A DNA stretch of 64,000 nt, taken from positions 1 to 64,000 of the forward strand of contig NZ_JAIBES010000022.1 of the NCBI RefSeq assembly GCF_019459305.1, given 5' to 3'. This document shows positions 39,572 to 49,703 of the stretch, piece by piece. Numbering within the stretch: position 1 is the stretch's first letter; every line of letters starts with the position of its first letter. Position numbers and translations under genes: made by a program. Under the pieces are notes generated by a model. That model had not been told where the DNA came from. It saw nothing but the letters and a program-made list of their open reading frames with translations, and made no database searches. Source of the stretch: Sphingopyxis sp. (lineage in GTDB: Bacteria > Pseudomonadota > Alphaproteobacteria > Sphingomonadales > Sphingomonadaceae).

Positions 39572-41260
39572 CTAGTTGGTCGCGTGCCAGACGCTGCGGC
39601 CCTCCTTGATCGTTTCGCGGACCTTGATGTCCTTGATGTCATCAACGCGCGTCGTCAGTGGGTTCCGGTCGAGAATGACGAAATCGGCGAGCAGTCCCGC
39701 CTTGATCCGGCCTTTTCGGTTCTCCTCGAAGATTTGCCACGCCGGGCCCGTGGTGAGCGCTTGTAACGCGGCGTAGGCGTCGATGCGCTCGTCCGGTCCG
39801 CTGACGATGCCGGTCGGCGAAATGCGCGCCATCGACGTCCACAGCATGAAGCGCGTGTCGAGCGGGGTGACGCTATAGTCGCTGTGGTTCGACGGCGTCA
39901 GCCCCGCGGCGCGTGCCGAGCGGAGCGGGCTGATGAAGTCGACGACCTCGGCGGGGAAATTGGTGCGGTGGACGTCGCCCCAATACCACGCATGGTTCGA
40001 GAAATAGCCCGGGCCGACGCCGATGCGGGCGTAGGCGGGCAGCTGGTCGCGGCGCTGGAATTGCGAATGGATGACGACCGGGCGGCGGTTGTCGGCGGCG
40101 GTGATGCCGAGCGCATCGAAGCCGCGGATTGCCATGTCGATCGCGGCGTCGCCATTGGCGTGGACGAACAGCTGCCAGCCGCGGTCGTGAACCTTTTTCG
40201 CCTGCGCGATGAAGTCGGCTTCGGATAGGATCGGTTCGCCGTGCCAGGGCTGGTACCCTTCGGGGCTGCCGCGCTGGTAATCGCGGGTGAAGAATCCGGT
40301 GCGCCCCTGCACCGATCCGTCGAGGACGAACTTGATCCCCTGCAATTTCACATGCCCCTGATAGGCGCCGAATTTCAGGTCCGGATTGGCGAGCAGCGCG
40401 TCGAGGCCGGTCGAGAAGGGGAGGAGAGCGAGGTCGATCTTGAGCCGTTCGCGCGCCGCGGCACTGGTCAGGAACGCGATGTCGGGCGGCAGCGTCGCAC
40501 CGTCCTGCGCGTGGGTGTAGCCTTCAGCGAAATAGGCGTTTTGCGCGGCGTCGAGCGCGGCGAGTTTCTGCTCGGCGCTCGGCTGCGGCATTTTGGCGAG
40601 CAGCAGGAACATCGCCTTTTCGAGCAGCACTCCATTGAGCTTGCCCGTATCGTCGCGCAGCATCATCCCGCCGGACGGGACGGGGGTGGCCTCGTGGATG
40701 CCAGCAGCCTTCAGTGCCGCACTGTTCGCGACGGCGCCGTGGAGCGAGACGTGGAGGACGACAAGCGGTCGGTCGGGGGCGACCGTGTCGAGTTCGGCGC
40801 GGTTGATGTAGCGTTTCTCCGCCAGCACCTCCTGATCGAATTGCCAGACGGTGGTCCAGCCGCCGGGTTTGGCGGGGCTGCGAGCCACATGGCTCCGAAT
40901 AGCGGCCTGAACGCCCGGAATATCAGTGATCGCGCCGTGCGCCTTGTCGCGCAGGTCGAGCCCGCCCGCGCTCATTGTCGCAACGGTGAAATGTGAATGA
41001 GCGTCGATGAAGCCGGGGAGCAGCGCCGCGCCCTTGAGGTCGCGGACGGCGGCATCCCGGCCCGCAGCGGCGCGGGCTTCCTTTTCGGACCCGGCGAAGG
41101 CGATGCGGCCATCGCGCGTCACGACCGCCTCGACCGTGTGCGGCTCGTCGCCGTCCATCGTGATGATCGGTCCGCCGTGATAGAGGGTCGCGCTATCTTG
41201 CGCGCTGGCGGGCGCGGCGATGGTCAACAGCAGCGCGGCGATGCCGGTCGATAATCTCAT
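39572..41260 (-). CDS. Secreted amidohydrolase family protein (YtcJ-like)
   Basis: Signal peptide ...LLLTIAAPASAQ; LLPGFIDAHSHF; LFVHANGDAAIDMAIRGFD; SNHSDYSVTPLDTR. Confidence 0.9.
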   Translation of the reverse strand: MRLSTGIAALLLTIAAPASAQDSATLYHGGPIITMDGDEPHTVEAVVTRDGRIAFAGSEKEARAAAGRDAAVRDLKGAALLPGFIDAHSHFTVATMSAGGLDLRDKAHGAITDIPGVQAAIRSHVARSPAKPGGWTTVWQFDQEVLAEKRYINRAELDTVAPDRPLVVLHVSLHGAVANSAALKAAGIHEATPVPSGGMMLRDDTGKLNGVLLEKAMFLLLAKMPQPSAEQKLAALDAAQNAYFAEGYTHAQDGATLPPDIAFLTSAAARERLKIDLALLPFSTGLDALLANPDLKFGAYQGHVKLQGIKFVLDGSVQGRTGFFTRDYQRGSPEGYQPWHGEPILSEADFIAQAKKVHDRGWQLFVHANGDAAIDMAIRGFDALGITAADNRRPVVIHSQFQRRDQLPAYARIGVGPGYFSNHAWYWGDVHRTNFPAEVVDFISPLRSARAAGLTPSNHSDYSVTPLDTRFMLWTSMARISPTGIVSGPDERIDAYAALQALTTGPAWQIFEENRKGRIKAGLLADFVILDRNPLTTRVDDIKDIKVRETIKEGRSVWHATN

Positions 41261-41414
41261 ATGTCTCTCCCCGGCGCGCATGGTGGCGGTCGGGGAGGGC
41301 GGAGGTCAAGTCTCTCTATGCAACCCATCATTGTCGCTGATGCAGCAAAGCAACCCAGCGCGGATTATACCGCCCTGGATTGCCTTGCTGAGCTCGGGTA
41401 TGCGCGAGCGCGAA

Positions 41415-41636
41415 TTAGACTTGCTGCGGCGGCACTTCGTCGGGGCCGCGGCCGGGCTCGGTCATATCGCCGCCGCCGCCCGGATTGCCGGGAATCTCCA
41501 TCGGCTGACCCGCGGGGTCTTCCTGAGGCGTCGGCTGCACCGGATGCTCGGGCGGCGCCATTGGTTCGATGGTGTCAGGCTTGGGTTTGGGGAAGGGGTC
41601 AGTGGCGCGAACGTTCAGGCTGGATGCAAAGGTCAT
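41415..41636 (-). CDS. Proline-rich hypothetical protein
   Basis: 73 aa MTFASSLNVRATDPFPKPKPDTIEPMAPPEHPVQPTPQEDPAGQPMEIPGNPGGGGDM...; RBS GGAGAG upstream. Confidence 0.5.
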   Translation of the reverse strand: MTFASSLNVRATDPFPKPKPDTIEPMAPPEHPVQPTPQEDPAGQPMEIPGNPGGGGDMTEPGRGPDEVPPQQV

Positions 41637-41803
41637 ATGGGCTCTCCTTGCCTTATCAACGAATGGGCGCGGTGCGCGTTCCCCCGCAGAAATGTCGGGC
41701 TTTGTGCCCTTGCCCTCGGCGGCGCGTCTGCTATAGCCCCGCGCGGCCCGCACGGGCGTGCGCGGCACAGCGCGCGGCTTTGTGCACCCGGCCGAAAGCC
41801 TCT

Positions 41804-41888
41804 GCGGGCGTGGCGGAATTGGTAGACGCGCTGGTTTTAGGTACCAGTATCGCAAGATGTGGGGGTTCGAGTCCCTTCGCCCGCACCA
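41804..41888 (+). tRNA. tRNA-Leu (anticodon TAG), CCA encoded
   Basis: GCGGGCG/CGCCCGC acceptor, loop TTTAGGT, GGTTCGAGTCC T-arm. Confidence 0.95.
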
Positions 41889-41988
41889 GTTCCGACGATC
41901 TGCTGGGGATGGAACCGGGATAGGGGAACCCCGCCATGTGGCCGGGGTTCATCGTTACGAGATTTTGAGCAAGGATAAGACCAAGGCA

Positions 41989-43596
41989 ATGAAGACCGTC
42001 GAAACGCTGAACGAAGGCCTGAAGCGCGAATATCGCGTGACCATCACCGCCAAGGACATCGACGCCCGCGTCGACGACGAGGTGAAGAGCATGGCGCCGA
42101 CCGTGCGCATGCCCGGCTTCCGCCCCGGCAAGGTGCCGCCGAACCTGATCCGCAAGATGCACGGCCCCGCGCTGTCGGCCGACGCGCTGAACAAGGCGAT
42201 CGACGCCGGGGTTCGCGACCTGATGGCCAAGGAAAAGCTGCGTCCCGCGTTGCAGCCCGCGGTCACGCTGGCCGATGGTTATGAAACCGGCAAGGACGCC
42301 GAAGTCACCGTCGCACTCGAAGTGCTGCCCGACATCAAGACCCCGTCGATCGACGGGCTGAAGCTCGAGCGTCTGACCGTTCCCACCGACGACAAGGCGG
42401 TGATGGCCAAGATCGAAGAATTTGCCGCGCAGATGAAGCGCTTCGAAGAAGCGCCGAAGACCAAGAAGGCCGCAAGCGGCGACCAGGTCATCATCGATTT
42501 TGCCGGCAGCGTCGACGGCGTCGCCTTTGATGGCGGCACCGGTGAAGACATGGCGGTCGAAATCGGTTCGGGCCAGCTGATCCCGGGTTTCGAAGACCAG
42601 CTGATTGGCGCCAAGGTCGGCGACGCGAAGACCGTCAAGGTGACCTTCCCCGCCGAATATCCGGTCGAGAATCTGAAGGGTGCCAAAGCCGAATTCGCCG
42701 TGACGGTAAAGGAAGTGAAGGTTCCGGCAGCGTCGAAGATCGACGATGAGTTCGCCAAGTCGCTCGGCCTTGAAAGCCTCGACAAGCTCAAAGAGCTGAT
42801 GAAGGATCAGGTCGAGCAGGAACTGAACGGCCTGACGCGTACCTATATGAAGCGCAAGCTGCTCGACCAGCTCGCCGCTAGCCATGATTTCGACGTGCCG
42901 CCGACGATGGTCGAGGCGGAATTTGCGCAGATCTGGCAGCAGCTGGAGCAGGAAGTCGAAATCGAAGAAGATCCCGTCGCGGCGAAGGCCGAGCTGGAAG
43001 CCGACCGCGACGATTATCACGCGATCGCGGTGCGCCGCGTCCGTCTGGGTCTGCTGCTGTCCGAAATCGGCCAGGCGCATGGCGTGCAGGTTTCGCAGCA
43101 GGAAATGCAGCGGCTCATCATGCAGGCGGCGCAGCAGTATCGCCCCGAAGATCGCGGCCGCTTCATGGACTATGTCCAGCAGGACGCGCTCGCTGCGGCG
43201 CAGCTCCGCGCTCCGCTTTATGAGGATAAGGTCGTCGACTTCCTGTTCGAAAAGGCCGAGATCAGCGACCGCGAAACCACCCGCGAGGAACTGGAAGCGG
43301 CGATCGAAGCCGATGACGATAGCGGCCATGTCCACGGCCCGGGCTGTGGCCACGATCATGATCACGACCACAAGCCGGCCAAGAAGGCGGCAGCGAAAAA
43401 GCCCGCAGCCAAAAAGGCTGACGTGAAGGAAGACGCCGCCGAGGCCGCCCCCGCCAAGAAGGCACCGGCAAAGAAGGCAGAAGCCAAGACCGAAGATAAG
43501 CCTGCTGCGGCAAAGAAGGCTGCCCCGGACAAAACGGAGGTTGAAAAACCTGCGGCCAAGAAGGCGCCTGCGAAGAAGGCCGCTGCCAAGAAATAG
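41989..43596 (+). CDS. tig: Trigger factor with His-rich and Lys/Ala-rich C-terminal extension
   Basis: MKTVETLNEGLKREYRVTITAKDIDARVDDEV; FKBP-like domain; C-terminus GHVHGPGCGHDHDHDHKPAKKAAAKKPAAKK... Confidence 0.95.
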   Translation: MKTVETLNEGLKREYRVTITAKDIDARVDDEVKSMAPTVRMPGFRPGKVPPNLIRKMHGPALSADALNKAIDAGVRDLMAKEKLRPALQPAVTLADGYETGKDAEVTVALEVLPDIKTPSIDGLKLERLTVPTDDKAVMAKIEEFAAQMKRFEEAPKTKKAASGDQVIIDFAGSVDGVAFDGGTGEDMAVEIGSGQLIPGFEDQLIGAKVGDAKTVKVTFPAEYPVENLKGAKAEFAVTVKEVKVPAASKIDDEFAKSLGLESLDKLKELMKDQVEQELNGLTRTYMKRKLLDQLAASHDFDVPPTMVEAEFAQIWQQLEQEVEIEEDPVAAKAELEADRDDYHAIAVRRVRLGLLLSEIGQAHGVQVSQQEMQRLIMQAAQQYRPEDRGRFMDYVQQDALAAAQLRAPLYEDKVVDFLFEKAEISDRETTREELEAAIEADDDSGHVHGPGCGHDHDHDHKPAKKAAAKKPAAKKADVKEDAAEAAPAKKAPAKKAEAKTEDKPAAAKKAAPDKTEVEKPAAKKAPAKKAAAKK

Positions 43597-43615
43597 ATTT
43601 CGCAAGAAGCCGAGC

Positions 43616-43651
43616 AAAAAGGCCGGGTGGAATTTCTCCCCGGCCTTTTTT
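43616..43651 (+). terminator. Rho-independent terminator of tig
   Basis: AAAAAGGCCGGGtggaatttctCCCCGGCCTTTTTT. Confidence 0.9.
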
Positions 43652-43749
43652 GCGTTGGCTCGCGATCGGGCGGTCAGATTCGATCTGGCAAGATGGCATT
43701 CCCGTGGGCGGCGGGCCGTGATACCGACGCGTATCGGGGAGATTGTGCC

Positions 43750-44874
43750 ATGCGCCATGTGATTGCCGCCTTCGTCCTTGCCGCTTCGGCGGCCGTGTCG
43801 ATGCCCACGGAAGCCCAGCAGCCAGGCCGATTGATTTCGGCCGCACCGATCCAGGACACTCCGGCCGGGGTGCAGGCGTGGCGGGTGCAATATTTGACAA
43901 GTAATCAGAGCGGCGTCCCGCTGGCCGTGACCGGCATCGTTGCGGCGCCGATGGAGGCGATTCCGTCCCGCCCGCGCCGCGTCATCGCTTGGACCCACGG
44001 CGCGTGGGGCGTCGCCGAAAAATGCGCACCCTCGCTCAGCCCGAGCTTCTTTTCCGCGACTGCGGCGATTGACGCAGTCAGTCGCGGTTATGTCGTTGTC
44101 GCGCCCGACTATATCGGCCTCGCCAGTCCGACGATGCACCCCTTCCTCGTCGGACCCGACACCGCCCATTCGGTTCTCGATGGCGTGCGTGCAGCGCGCG
44201 AAATTGCGGGCGCAGCGGCGGGCAGCGACTTTGCCGTGTGGGGCGAATCGCAGGGCGGCCACGCCGCGTTGTGGACTGCGACGGCAGCGCGTTCCTATGC
44301 CCCCGACCTCACGCTGATTGCGACGGCCGCCGCCGCGCCGCCGACCGATCTCGCCGCCAATCTGCGCGACGGCAGCGACAAGAATGCTCGTGCGCTGTTG
44401 CTGTCCTTCACCCTGCACAGTTGGTCGACCCTGTATGGCTTTTCGATGGACGGCGTCGCCAACCGCACCAATCAGGGGATCATCACTCGACTAGCGCAGA
44501 ATAATTGCGTGAACCTCGACAAGAAGCCCAAGTTCGGCACGATCCTGGGCATTCTGACCATCGTCCGCGCGACGAAGAACAAGGACATCGCGAAGATTGA
44601 ACCCTTCGGCAGCTTCGCGCGCGCCAACAGCGTCGATGCGGCGCGGGTGCCGGGGCCGCTGCTGATCGCGCAGAGCCGCAACGACACGATTGTCGCGTCC
44701 TCGGTCACGCGCAAGTTCGCCAAGGCGGTGTGCCGGCGGGGGACGGGTGTCCGCTGGATCGACATGACGGGCGATCATGGCAACAGCGCCCGCGAAAGTG
44801 CGCAGGAAACAATCGGCTGGATCACGTCACGCTTCGACGGCAACCCAGCGCCGAATGATTGTCGGCGGGTTTAG
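43750..44874 (+). CDS. Secreted lipase family alpha/beta hydrolase
   Basis: Signal peptide; DFAVWGESQGGHAALWTA nucleophile elbow; VVAPDYIGLASPTMHPFL. Confidence 0.85.
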   Translation: MRHVIAAFVLAASAAVSMPTEAQQPGRLISAAPIQDTPAGVQAWRVQYLTSNQSGVPLAVTGIVAAPMEAIPSRPRRVIAWTHGAWGVAEKCAPSLSPSFFSATAAIDAVSRGYVVVAPDYIGLASPTMHPFLVGPDTAHSVLDGVRAAREIAGAAAGSDFAVWGESQGGHAALWTATAARSYAPDLTLIATAAAAPPTDLAANLRDGSDKNARALLLSFTLHSWSTLYGFSMDGVANRTNQGIITRLAQNNCVNLDKKPKFGTILGILTIVRATKNKDIAKIEPFGSFARANSVDAARVPGPLLIAQSRNDTIVASSVTRKFAKAVCRRGTGVRWIDMTGDHGNSARESAQETIGWITSRFDGNPAPNDCRRV

Positions 44875-44879
44875 CGAAA

Positions 44880-45320
44880 CTAATCGAAAACTTTCTGGTC
44901 GATGGTTTCCTTTGCGAACCAGGCGCGAGCGTCGGGACGGAACAGGAAATAGATTGATAGCGCGGTCAGCGCCGTACCTGCGAGCGAAATGGCGAGCGCG
45001 AAACCGGTGGAAGGCATGGGATCATTGATCGATGTGAACGCGGCGATGACACCAAATCCCATCACTACGACATAAATCCACTTTGTGATATTGCTCGCCC
45101 GTCTCGAGATCAGGTACCAAAGAAGCAGGCTGAGTGCCAAACTGAAGCCGATAGCAAGGGCGACTCCAATCGCTGCACCGTCAACCGACGACGAAAGACG
45201 TGGATCGCTCTTCAGTGCCTCCATCATGGTCGGCCAATGAAGGGCAAAACTAGCCACTCCGGTCAGGGTCGATGCCCAAAAGCTGCGCTCGAAATTGATA
45301 ATTGAAGGCGGACGCCGCAT
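44880..45320 (-). CDS. Hypothetical membrane protein
   Basis: 146 aa, three to four predicted TM segments. Confidence 0.6.
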   Translation of the reverse strand: MRRPPSIINFERSFWASTLTGVASFALHWPTMMEALKSDPRLSSSVDGAAIGVALAIGFSLALSLLLWYLISRRASNITKWIYVVVMGFGVIAAFTSINDPMPSTGFALAISLAGTALTALSIYFLFRPDARAWFAKETIDQKVFD

Positions 45321-45332
45321 ATGTCGTCCCCT

Positions 45333-46226
45333 CTAATCCACCCAATCAAGCCCCATGTCGCGATAGACGCTGCGGTCTTCGTCCCAGTTCGCCTTGACTT
45401 TCACGTGCAGGAAAAGGTGGACCGGGCGCCCCAGCAATTCGCCGAGCTCGGCGCGCGCCTTGCTGCCGATTTCCTTGATCCGTTCGCCTTTGTGACCCAG
45501 GATGATCGCGCGCTGGTTGTCGCGGGCGACCAGGATCTGCTGGTGGATTTCGGCGCTGCCGTCAGGGCGGGTGGTGAATTTTTCGGTTTCGACGGTTGAC
45601 TGGTACGGCAGCTCTTCATGGAGTTGGCGGTAAAGCTGTTCGCGGGTGATTTCGGCGGCGAGCATGCGTTCGGGGGCGTCGCTAACCTCGTCCTCGGGGA
45701 AATGCCACGGCCCTTCGGGCATCAGCTTCGCCAGCGTCGCCTTGAGTTCGGGAACGCCGTCACCGGTGCTCGCCGAGACGAAGAAGGTTTCGTCGAATTT
45801 AACGCGCTCGTTAAGCGTCGTCGCGGTTGTCAGCAGCTTATCCTTGCGGGTCAGGTCAACCTTGTTGAGCACGAGGAACTTCTTTTCGGGCCGCCCCTCG
45901 ATCCCCTGCAGCACGCGCTCGGCGCGCTCGCCGAGCTTCGCCGCGGCGTCGATCATGACGAGGATCGCTTCGGCCTGGTCGAGGCTGTTCCACGCCGCCG
46001 CGACCATCGCGCGGTCGAGGCGGCGGGTGGGGGCGAAGATGCCCGGGGTGTCGATCAGCACGATCTGGGTTTCGCCGTCCATCGCGACCCCCATCAGCCG
46101 GGTGCGCGTCGTCTGCGCCTTGGGGCTGACGATCGCGACCTTCTGGCCGACGAGCGCGTTGACGATCGTCGATTTGCCCGCGTTGGGCGCGCCGACGACG
46201 GCGACAAATCCGCAGCGGTGGGTCAT
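45333..46226 (-). CDS. era: GTPase Era
   Basis: [42 protein letters not shown] domain. Confidence 0.97.
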   Translation of the reverse strand: MTHRCGFVAVVGAPNAGKSTIVNALVGQKVAIVSPKAQTTRTRLMGVAMDGETQIVLIDTPGIFAPTRRLDRAMVAAAWNSLDQAEAILVMIDAAAKLGERAERVLQGIEGRPEKKFLVLNKVDLTRKDKLLTTATTLNERVKFDETFFVSASTGDGVPELKATLAKLMPEGPWHFPEDEVSDAPERMLAAEITREQLYRQLHEELPYQSTVETEKFTTRPDGSAEIHQQILVARDNQRAIILGHKGERIKEIGSKARAELGELLGRPVHLFLHVKVKANWDEDRSVYRDMGLDWVD

Positions 46227-46903
46227 AATTTCATTCCTTCGAGTTCGGCGAGCAATGTCGCCGCTGCGGCCTTTTCGGCCGCCTGTTTGCTGGTGCCTTC
46301 GGCCTCGGCGCGCGCGAGCTTCCCGATGCTCACCGCGACGCGGAAGCGCGGCGCATGGTCCGGTCCTTCGCGCGCGATGATTTCATATTCGGGCGGGCGG
46401 CGTTTGCGCGCCAATGCCCATTCCTGCAGCGCCGCCTTGGGGTGCTTGGGCGCCTCCGCCTGCCCGTCGACCATGTCGCCCCAATGCGCGAGGATGAAGG
46501 TCCGCGCCGCATCGACACCCTGATCGAGATAGAGCGCCCCGATCAGCGCCTCGATCGCGTCAGCGGCGATATTGTCGCTGTAGCGACCGCCGTCGTTACG
46601 CGCCTGCGCGCCAAAGCGGATCAGGTCGGTGAGGTTCAGCCGCTGCGCAATTGCGGCGCAGGTGGCGCCCGAAGCCAGCACATGCAGCCGCGACGACATC
46701 TCGCCTTCGCTCGCGTGCGGATAGCGCGCGTAAAGTTCGGACGCGATGACGAGGCCGAGGACGCGGTCGCCCAGAAACTCCAGCCGCTGATAATCTGCGC
46801 GCCCGGTGCTGCCATGGGTCAGCGCCAGTTCGTACAGCGCCAGATCGTCCGGGGTGCTGCCGAGGATTTCGGCGAGCGCCCCGGTGTCGAGCTTATCGGT
46901 CAA
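46223..46903 (-). CDS. rnc: Ribonuclease III
   Basis: [19 protein letters not shown]; dsRBD C-terminus; overlaps era. Confidence 0.96.
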   Translation of the reverse strand: MTDKLDTGALAEILGSTPDDLALYELALTHGSTGRADYQRLEFLGDRVLGLVIASELYARYPHASEGEMSSRLHVLASGATCAAIAQRLNLTDLIRFGAQARNDGGRYSDNIAADAIEALIGALYLDQGVDAARTFILAHWGDMVDGQAEAPKHPKAALQEWALARKRRPPEYEIIAREGPDHAPRFRVAVSIGKLARAEAEGTSKQAAEKAAAATLLAELEGMKL

Positions 46904-47784
46904 AAACCGTCCCCGATGCGGCTCCAGCGCGCTGCGGTGAACCAGCTGATCGGGTTGATCCAGCTTGCCGATCCGTCGGTCGAGAACATCCCGACCAGCG
47001 CCTTGCCGACCAGATTTTCCAAGGGAACGAGGCCTATCCCTTGATTTTCCATCGCCGGGAAACGGCTGTCGGCGCTGCGGTCGCGGTTGTCGCCCATCAT
47101 GAACAAATGGCCTTCGGGAACGACGACGAGCGGGGTGTTGTCCTCGGCGATCGGTGCGATGTCGAGGATCGCATAGCTTTTGCCGCTGGGGAGCGTTTCG
47201 CGATACTGTTTATATCGGCATTGACGCTGGCCGTCGGGGGCGACTTCCTCAAACTCCATCGAGTAGCAGGGCAGGGTGCCCATCGCGCGCGATGCTTCGA
47301 CCATGTTTGCGGTCACCGGGATGACGAAATCGGGCATGGTTTCGCGCTTCAGCGGCGTGCCGTTGAGCAACACGATGCCGTCTTTCACCTGCACGCTGTC
47401 GCCCGGCAAGCCGATGACGCGCTTGATATAATCATTGTCGGCGCTCGGCGGCGCCTTGAACACCGCGACGTCGCCGCGTTCGGGGGTGCGCGCGAAAACG
47501 CGGCCGGGGATCAGCGGGAGGCTGAACGGCAAGCTGTATTTCGAATAGCCATAGGCCATCTTGTTGACGAGAAGATAGTCGCCGATCAGTAGCCGAGGTT
47601 GCATCGATTCCGATGGAATGTTGAACGGCGACAGGAAAAAGCTGCGGAAAATCAGCACCGCTATCGCGAGCAGCGCGAGGAAGCGGACGGTATCGACGGC
47701 CTCTTCCTTTGCCGACGCCGGCGCAGGGGTCGGAGCAGACGGGCTGGCGGGCGCGTTATCGGCGGTAAAGCTGGCTTCAGTCAT
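46900..47784 (-). CDS. lepB: Signal peptidase I
   Basis: [43 protein letters not shown]. Confidence 0.95.
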   Translation of the reverse strand: MTEASFTADNAPASPSAPTPAPASAKEEAVDTVRFLALLAIAVLIFRSFFLSPFNIPSESMQPRLLIGDYLLVNKMAYGYSKYSLPFSLPLIPGRVFARTPERGDVAVFKAPPSADNDYIKRVIGLPGDSVQVKDGIVLLNGTPLKRETMPDFVIPVTANMVEASRAMGTLPCYSMEFEEVAPDGQRQCRYKQYRETLPSGKSYAILDIAPIAEDNTPLVVVPEGHLFMMGDNRDRSADSRFPAMENQGIGLVPLENLVGKALVGMFSTDGSASWINPISWFTAARWSRIGDGF

Positions 47785-47889
47785 GCCGCGGCATTGGCGA
47801 TGAATAGGTTGCCACGTCAAGCAAATATCGGCGGATGACGCTGGTGTCGCGAGGGTGGGAGGCCTAGAGAAGGGCCGACATCTCACCTC

Positions 47890-47970
47890 CGTTCGGATCG
47901 AGCGATGTCGAGACACCCATAGGTGGCGCATGCCCTCCCGGTGTCTCGATATCGCACGACAGGAACGGAC
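47890..47970. repeat. Imperfect long palindrome, family B
   Basis: CCGTTCGGATCGAGCGATGTCGAGACACC...GGTGTCTCGATATCGCACGACAGGAACGGA upstream of pgi. Confidence 0.7.
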
Positions 47971-47986
47971 TTTAGAGGACTTTCGC

Positions 47987-49492
47987 ATGCCCACCGCCGA
48001 CCAAACCTGGCAGGCACTCGCCGACTGGCAGCCGCAGAAACTGACCGACCTGGTCGCCGCTGATCCGGACGCGCGGTTGCAGGCGCTGGTGCGCAGCGTT
48101 GCGGACATCCGCTTCGATTTCGCAAAGACCCATCTCGACGATGCGGCGGTGGCAATCCTGTCCGACCTTGCGGCAGCGCAGGATTTCGACGGGCGGCGCA
48201 AGACGCTGTTTTCGGGCGGCATTGCCAATCCGACGGAGAATCGCGCCGCCGAACATAGCGCCGAACGCGGCGATGGCGCCCCCGACTCGGTCCACCGCGC
48301 GCAGGCGCTGCACCAGCGGATGCGGATGATGATCGATGCGATCGAGGCGGGGGCATTCGGCGAGATCCGCCATTTGCTCCACATCGGCATCGGCGGATCG
48401 GCGCTCGGCCCCGACCTGCTCGTCGATGCGCTGGGACGCCACAGCAACCGCTATGACGTTGCGGTGGTGTCGAACGTCGATGGCGCCGCGCTCGACGAGG
48501 TGTTCGCCAAGTTCAGCCCCGAACATACGCTGGTTGCGGTCGCCTCAAAGACCTTTACCACCACCGAAACGCTGATGAACGCCAATTCCGCGTTGCAGTG
48601 GCTCGATGAGGCGGGGGTAAATGATCCGCTCGGCCGCTTCATCGCGCTGACCGCCAGCCCGGAACGCGCGATTGAATGGGGGATCGACGAGACGCGTATC
48701 CTGCCGTTCAACGAGAGCGTCGGCGGGCGCTATTCTTTATGGTCGTCGATCGGTTTCCCCGCCGCGCTCGCGCTGGGCTGGGATGCGTTTGAGGATATGC
48801 TCGAAGGCGCGGCGGAAATGGACCGGCATTTCCGTCTCGCCCATGGCGCCGATAACATCGGTCTTCTCGCCGCCTTTGTCGATCAGCTTTACGCCAACCG
48901 GCTGGGGTGCCAGACGCGCGCGGTGTTTGCCTATGACGAGCGGCTGCGGCTGCTGCCCAGCTATTTGCAACAGCTGGAGATGGAATCGAATGGCAAGTCG
49001 GTGACCTTCGATGGCAAGCCGCTGACCCAGCATAGCGCGCCGATCACCTGGGGCGGCGTCGGCACCGATGCGCAACATGCGGTGTTCCAGCTGCTCCATC
49101 AGGGGACAAACCTGGTGCCCGTCGAATTCGTCGTCGCCCGCGAGCCCGACCATCTGCTCGACGACGCGCATCACGAAACTCTCGTCGCCAATTGTATCGC
49201 GCAGGGGGCGGCGCTGATGACCGGACGCCAGAGCGACGATGGCGCGCGTAACTATCCGGGCGATCGTCCATCGACGACGATCCTGCTCGATCAGGTGACC
49301 CCGCACGCGCTGGGCGCGCTGATCGCTTTTTACGAGCATCGCGTGTTCGCCAATGCCGCACTGCTGGGGATCAACCCGTTCGACCAGTTCGGGGTCGAAC
49401 TGGGCAAGGAGATGGCGAAGGGGCTGGCTGAGGGAACCGTGGAGTTCGACCCTGCAACGCAGGCGCTGATGACTGCTGCGTTGGGAGTATAG
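47987..49492 (+). CDS. pgi: Glucose-6-phosphate isomerase
   Basis: HIGIGGSALGPDLLVDAL; VASKTFTTTETLMNA; FDQFGVELGKEMA. Confidence 0.97.
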   Translation: MPTADQTWQALADWQPQKLTDLVAADPDARLQALVRSVADIRFDFAKTHLDDAAVAILSDLAAAQDFDGRRKTLFSGGIANPTENRAAEHSAERGDGAPDSVHRAQALHQRMRMMIDAIEAGAFGEIRHLLHIGIGGSALGPDLLVDALGRHSNRYDVAVVSNVDGAALDEVFAKFSPEHTLVAVASKTFTTTETLMNANSALQWLDEAGVNDPLGRFIALTASPERAIEWGIDETRILPFNESVGGRYSLWSSIGFPAALALGWDAFEDMLEGAAEMDRHFRLAHGADNIGLLAAFVDQLYANRLGCQTRAVFAYDERLRLLPSYLQQLEMESNGKSVTFDGKPLTQHSAPITWGGVGTDAQHAVFQLLHQGTNLVPVEFVVAREPDHLLDDAHHETLVANCIAQGAALMTGRQSDDGARNYPGDRPSTTILLDQVTPHALGALIAFYEHRVFANAALLGINPFDQFGVELGKEMAKGLAEGTVEFDPATQALMTAALGV

Positions 49493-49497
49493 TGCTT

Positions 49498-49586
49498 CGT
49501 ATTGGCGAGGAGCCGAAGGCGACGCGGCAATCCAGAGAGGCGCAAGGCCGCCCCTGGATTGCTTCGCTTCCCTCGCAATGACGAAG
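49498..49586. repeat. REP-like repeat, family A
   Basis: CGTATTGGCGAGGAGCCGAAGGCGACGCGGCAATCCAG...CTGGATTGCTTCGCTTCCCTCGCAATGACGA. Confidence 0.75.
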
Positions 49587-49703
49587 GGATTGCGGCAACG
49601 CCCCATCACTGTAAGCGCAAAAATCGATTGGCATCGCGGCACCGCGTAACCACATAGGCGCGGGCTGCGAATGCCAGCCAATTCCATTTCAGGGGTCTCC
49701 CAT

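Noticed and set aside
41415-41855. 146-aa minus-strand ORF overlapping tRNA-Leu
   Set aside because: Its upstream half is antisense to the tRNA-Leu; only the downstream 73-aa ORF from 41636 has a plausible RBS and start.
41731-44418. 895-aa minus-strand ORF
   Set aside because: Antisense shadow of tig and the lipase gene in GC-rich DNA; sense strand encodes a clear trigger factor.
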